In this document: in pieces, positions 4,953-5,803 of the stretch | Layout of the letters: every line of letters starts with the position of its first letter | Numbering within the stretch: the stretch's first letter is position 1 | Assembly (NCBI GenBank): GCA_013330765.1 | Contig: DUHU01000140.1 | Span: forward strand, 1-5,803 | Length of the DNA: 5,803 bases | Source: Candidatus Poseidoniaceae archaeon | Lineage (GTDB): Archaea; Thermoplasmatota; Poseidoniia; Poseidoniales; Poseidoniaceae | Direction of reading: 5' to 3' | Position numbers and translations under genes: made by a program | Notes under the pieces: model-generated | Databases searched by the model: none | The model's input: the letters and a program-made list of their open reading frames with translations, nothing else | What the model was told of the DNA's origin: nothing

Positions 4953-5803
4953 ATGGGCCACGTGGCAATGCTCGTGACCAACGCCTGCGCCCCCGACCCG
5001 CGGGTGCTCCGCCAAGCACGCTGGCTGGTGAAAGCAGGCCATCAGGTCACCGTTCATGCCTTCGACCGTACCGAAGAACACCCCGAAAAGGAGGAACATG
5101 ACGGGGTCCACATCGTGCGCCATCGACTTGGGCAGCACACCTTTGGCGCAAGTTTTGCCACCCTCAGGGGACTTCGGCACTTTCGACGCAGGGCGCTCGA
5201 AGCGTGCCGGGCGACCACCCCGGACGTGGTCATCTGCCACGACGCCGACACGCTTCCGCTGGCGCGGGCGCTGAAGCGGCAAGGAGCAGCCACGGTGTTC
5301 GACATGCACGACCTGCGGCACACCTGGGCGAGGATCGGCGCTCCAAACCGCCTCGATCGGCGTCTTGCCAGCAAGTGGTTGGAGCAACGCACGCGGCAAG
5401 GCTTGCCCCACGCCGACCTCATCGTCACCACCAGCGGAGCCGCCAAGGCGGGCGGCGCTCCGGGACTTCAGCAGGAAATCGAGGCGTGGGGATACACCGC
5501 CATGGTCTTGGAGAACCGTCCAGATTCAAACACGGCCAGACCTGCTATGGCCGACGACACGTGGCGTGTTGCTTGCCTCGGAAGGGTGCGCGATGTGGCC
5601 ACGGCAGACCTTCTCATCCGAGCCCTGACGTCCATGCCCGAGGCTGAACGCCCTGTCCTTCGGTGGGCGGGTGACGGGGTCGCAGCAGACGAGGCACGGA
5701 AGCGTCTCCAAGCCTCTGGGCTTCAGCTCGAAATCGAAGGAGCCTACGTCGCCCATGACCTCGATCGCCTGCATGACGGTGTTGACGTGGCCCTCGCAAT
5801 CTA
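4953..5803 (+). CDS. GT4-type glycosyltransferase, 3' end cut by window edge
   Basis: This gene runs divergently from the glycine cleavage operon and leaves the window; 283 residues are visible. The N-terminal half looks like the acceptor-side Rossmann domain of a GT-B (GT4-like) glycosyltransferase: VAMLVTNACAPDPRVLRQA (4-22), followed by GHQVTVHAFDR (29-39), then DVVICHDADTLPLARAL (91-107) and TVFDMHDL (114-121). The donor-binding domain begins near residue 204 with WRVACLGRVRDVATADLLIRAL. The conserved E-x7-E region expected later is beyond the edge. No signal peptide is present, so it is probably a cytosolic or membrane-associated enzyme making cell-surface glycans; sugar and acceptor cannot be told. 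The start is somewhat open. The ATG at 4953 has GGAG nine bases upstream and a stronger GGAGGT only two bases upstream. An in-frame GTG at 4962 (eleven bases after GGAGGT) and an ATG at 4968 are alternatives, the latter beginning closer to the family pattern. Confidence 0.85.
   Translation, partial: MGHVAMLVTNACAPDPRVLRQARWLVKAGHQVTVHAFDRTEEHPEKEEHDGVHIVRHRLGQHTFGASFATLRGLRHFRRRALEACRATTPDVVICHDADTLPLARALKRQGAATVFDMHDLRHTWARIGAPNRLDRRLASKWLEQRTRQGLPHADLIVTTSGAAKAGGAPGLQQEIEAWGYTAMVLENRPDSNTARPAMADDTWRVACLGRVRDVATADLLIRALTSMPEAERPVLRWAGDGVAADEARKRLQASGLQLEIEGAYVAHDLDRLHDGVDVALAI

Noticed and set aside
4899..5411. 170-codon minus-strand open frame opposite the glycosyltransferase
   Set aside because: The plus strand carries GT-B motifs over the same stretch; the minus product is cysteine- and proline-rich without a family pattern.

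Overview
The window looks archaeal. The best guess is a moderately GC-rich euryarchaeon such as Marine Group II (Poseidoniales), but that placement rests on protein character, not on a search. Supporting signs are a stand-alone ATP-pyrophosphatase subunit of GMP synthase starting at its own ATG (the split archaeal form), a two-subunit glycine decarboxylase P-protein, an archaeal-looking PurE, GGAGGTG-type Shine-Dalgarno sites, and an AT-rich TATA-like element in the only divergent intergenic gap. No rRNA, tRNA, CRISPR, insertion sequence or phage gene was seen.

Layout: six genes lie head-to-tail on the minus strand, transcribed from about 4865 down past position 1. They are gcvPA (4853-3483), gcvPB (3486-1990, overlapping gcvPA by 4 bases), an unknown multi-pass membrane protein (1947-1384), a small arginine-rich protein with no lysine (about 1366-1028), purE (972-493), and the 5' half of guaAB (492 to the window edge, its ATG directly abutting the purE stop). 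Gaps are 0 to 55 bases, so one transcript is plausible. A 99-base divergent spacer (4854-4952) separates this cluster from a plus-strand GT4-type glycosyltransferase gene that runs off the right edge. The spacer contains a TATA-like element and two perfect inverted repeats.

How the genes fit together: GcvPA and GcvPB decarboxylate glycine and load the aminomethyl group onto the lipoyl arm of GcvH. GcvT (not in the window) then releases 5,10-methylene-tetrahydrofolate or its archaeal counterpart. PurE and GuaAB belong to purine synthesis, which uses both glycine and one-carbon units. The cluster therefore reads as a glycine / one-carbon / purine operon with two uncharacterised genes in the middle. 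GcvH, GcvT, PurK and the glutaminase subunit of GMP synthase are not here and must lie elsewhere.

Nothing here is clearly a new biological system. The least explained parts are the two conserved-position unknown genes in the operon, and small inverted repeats around ribosome binding sites and the divergent promoter, especially a 7-bp stem that would hide the glycosyltransferase Shine-Dalgarno.
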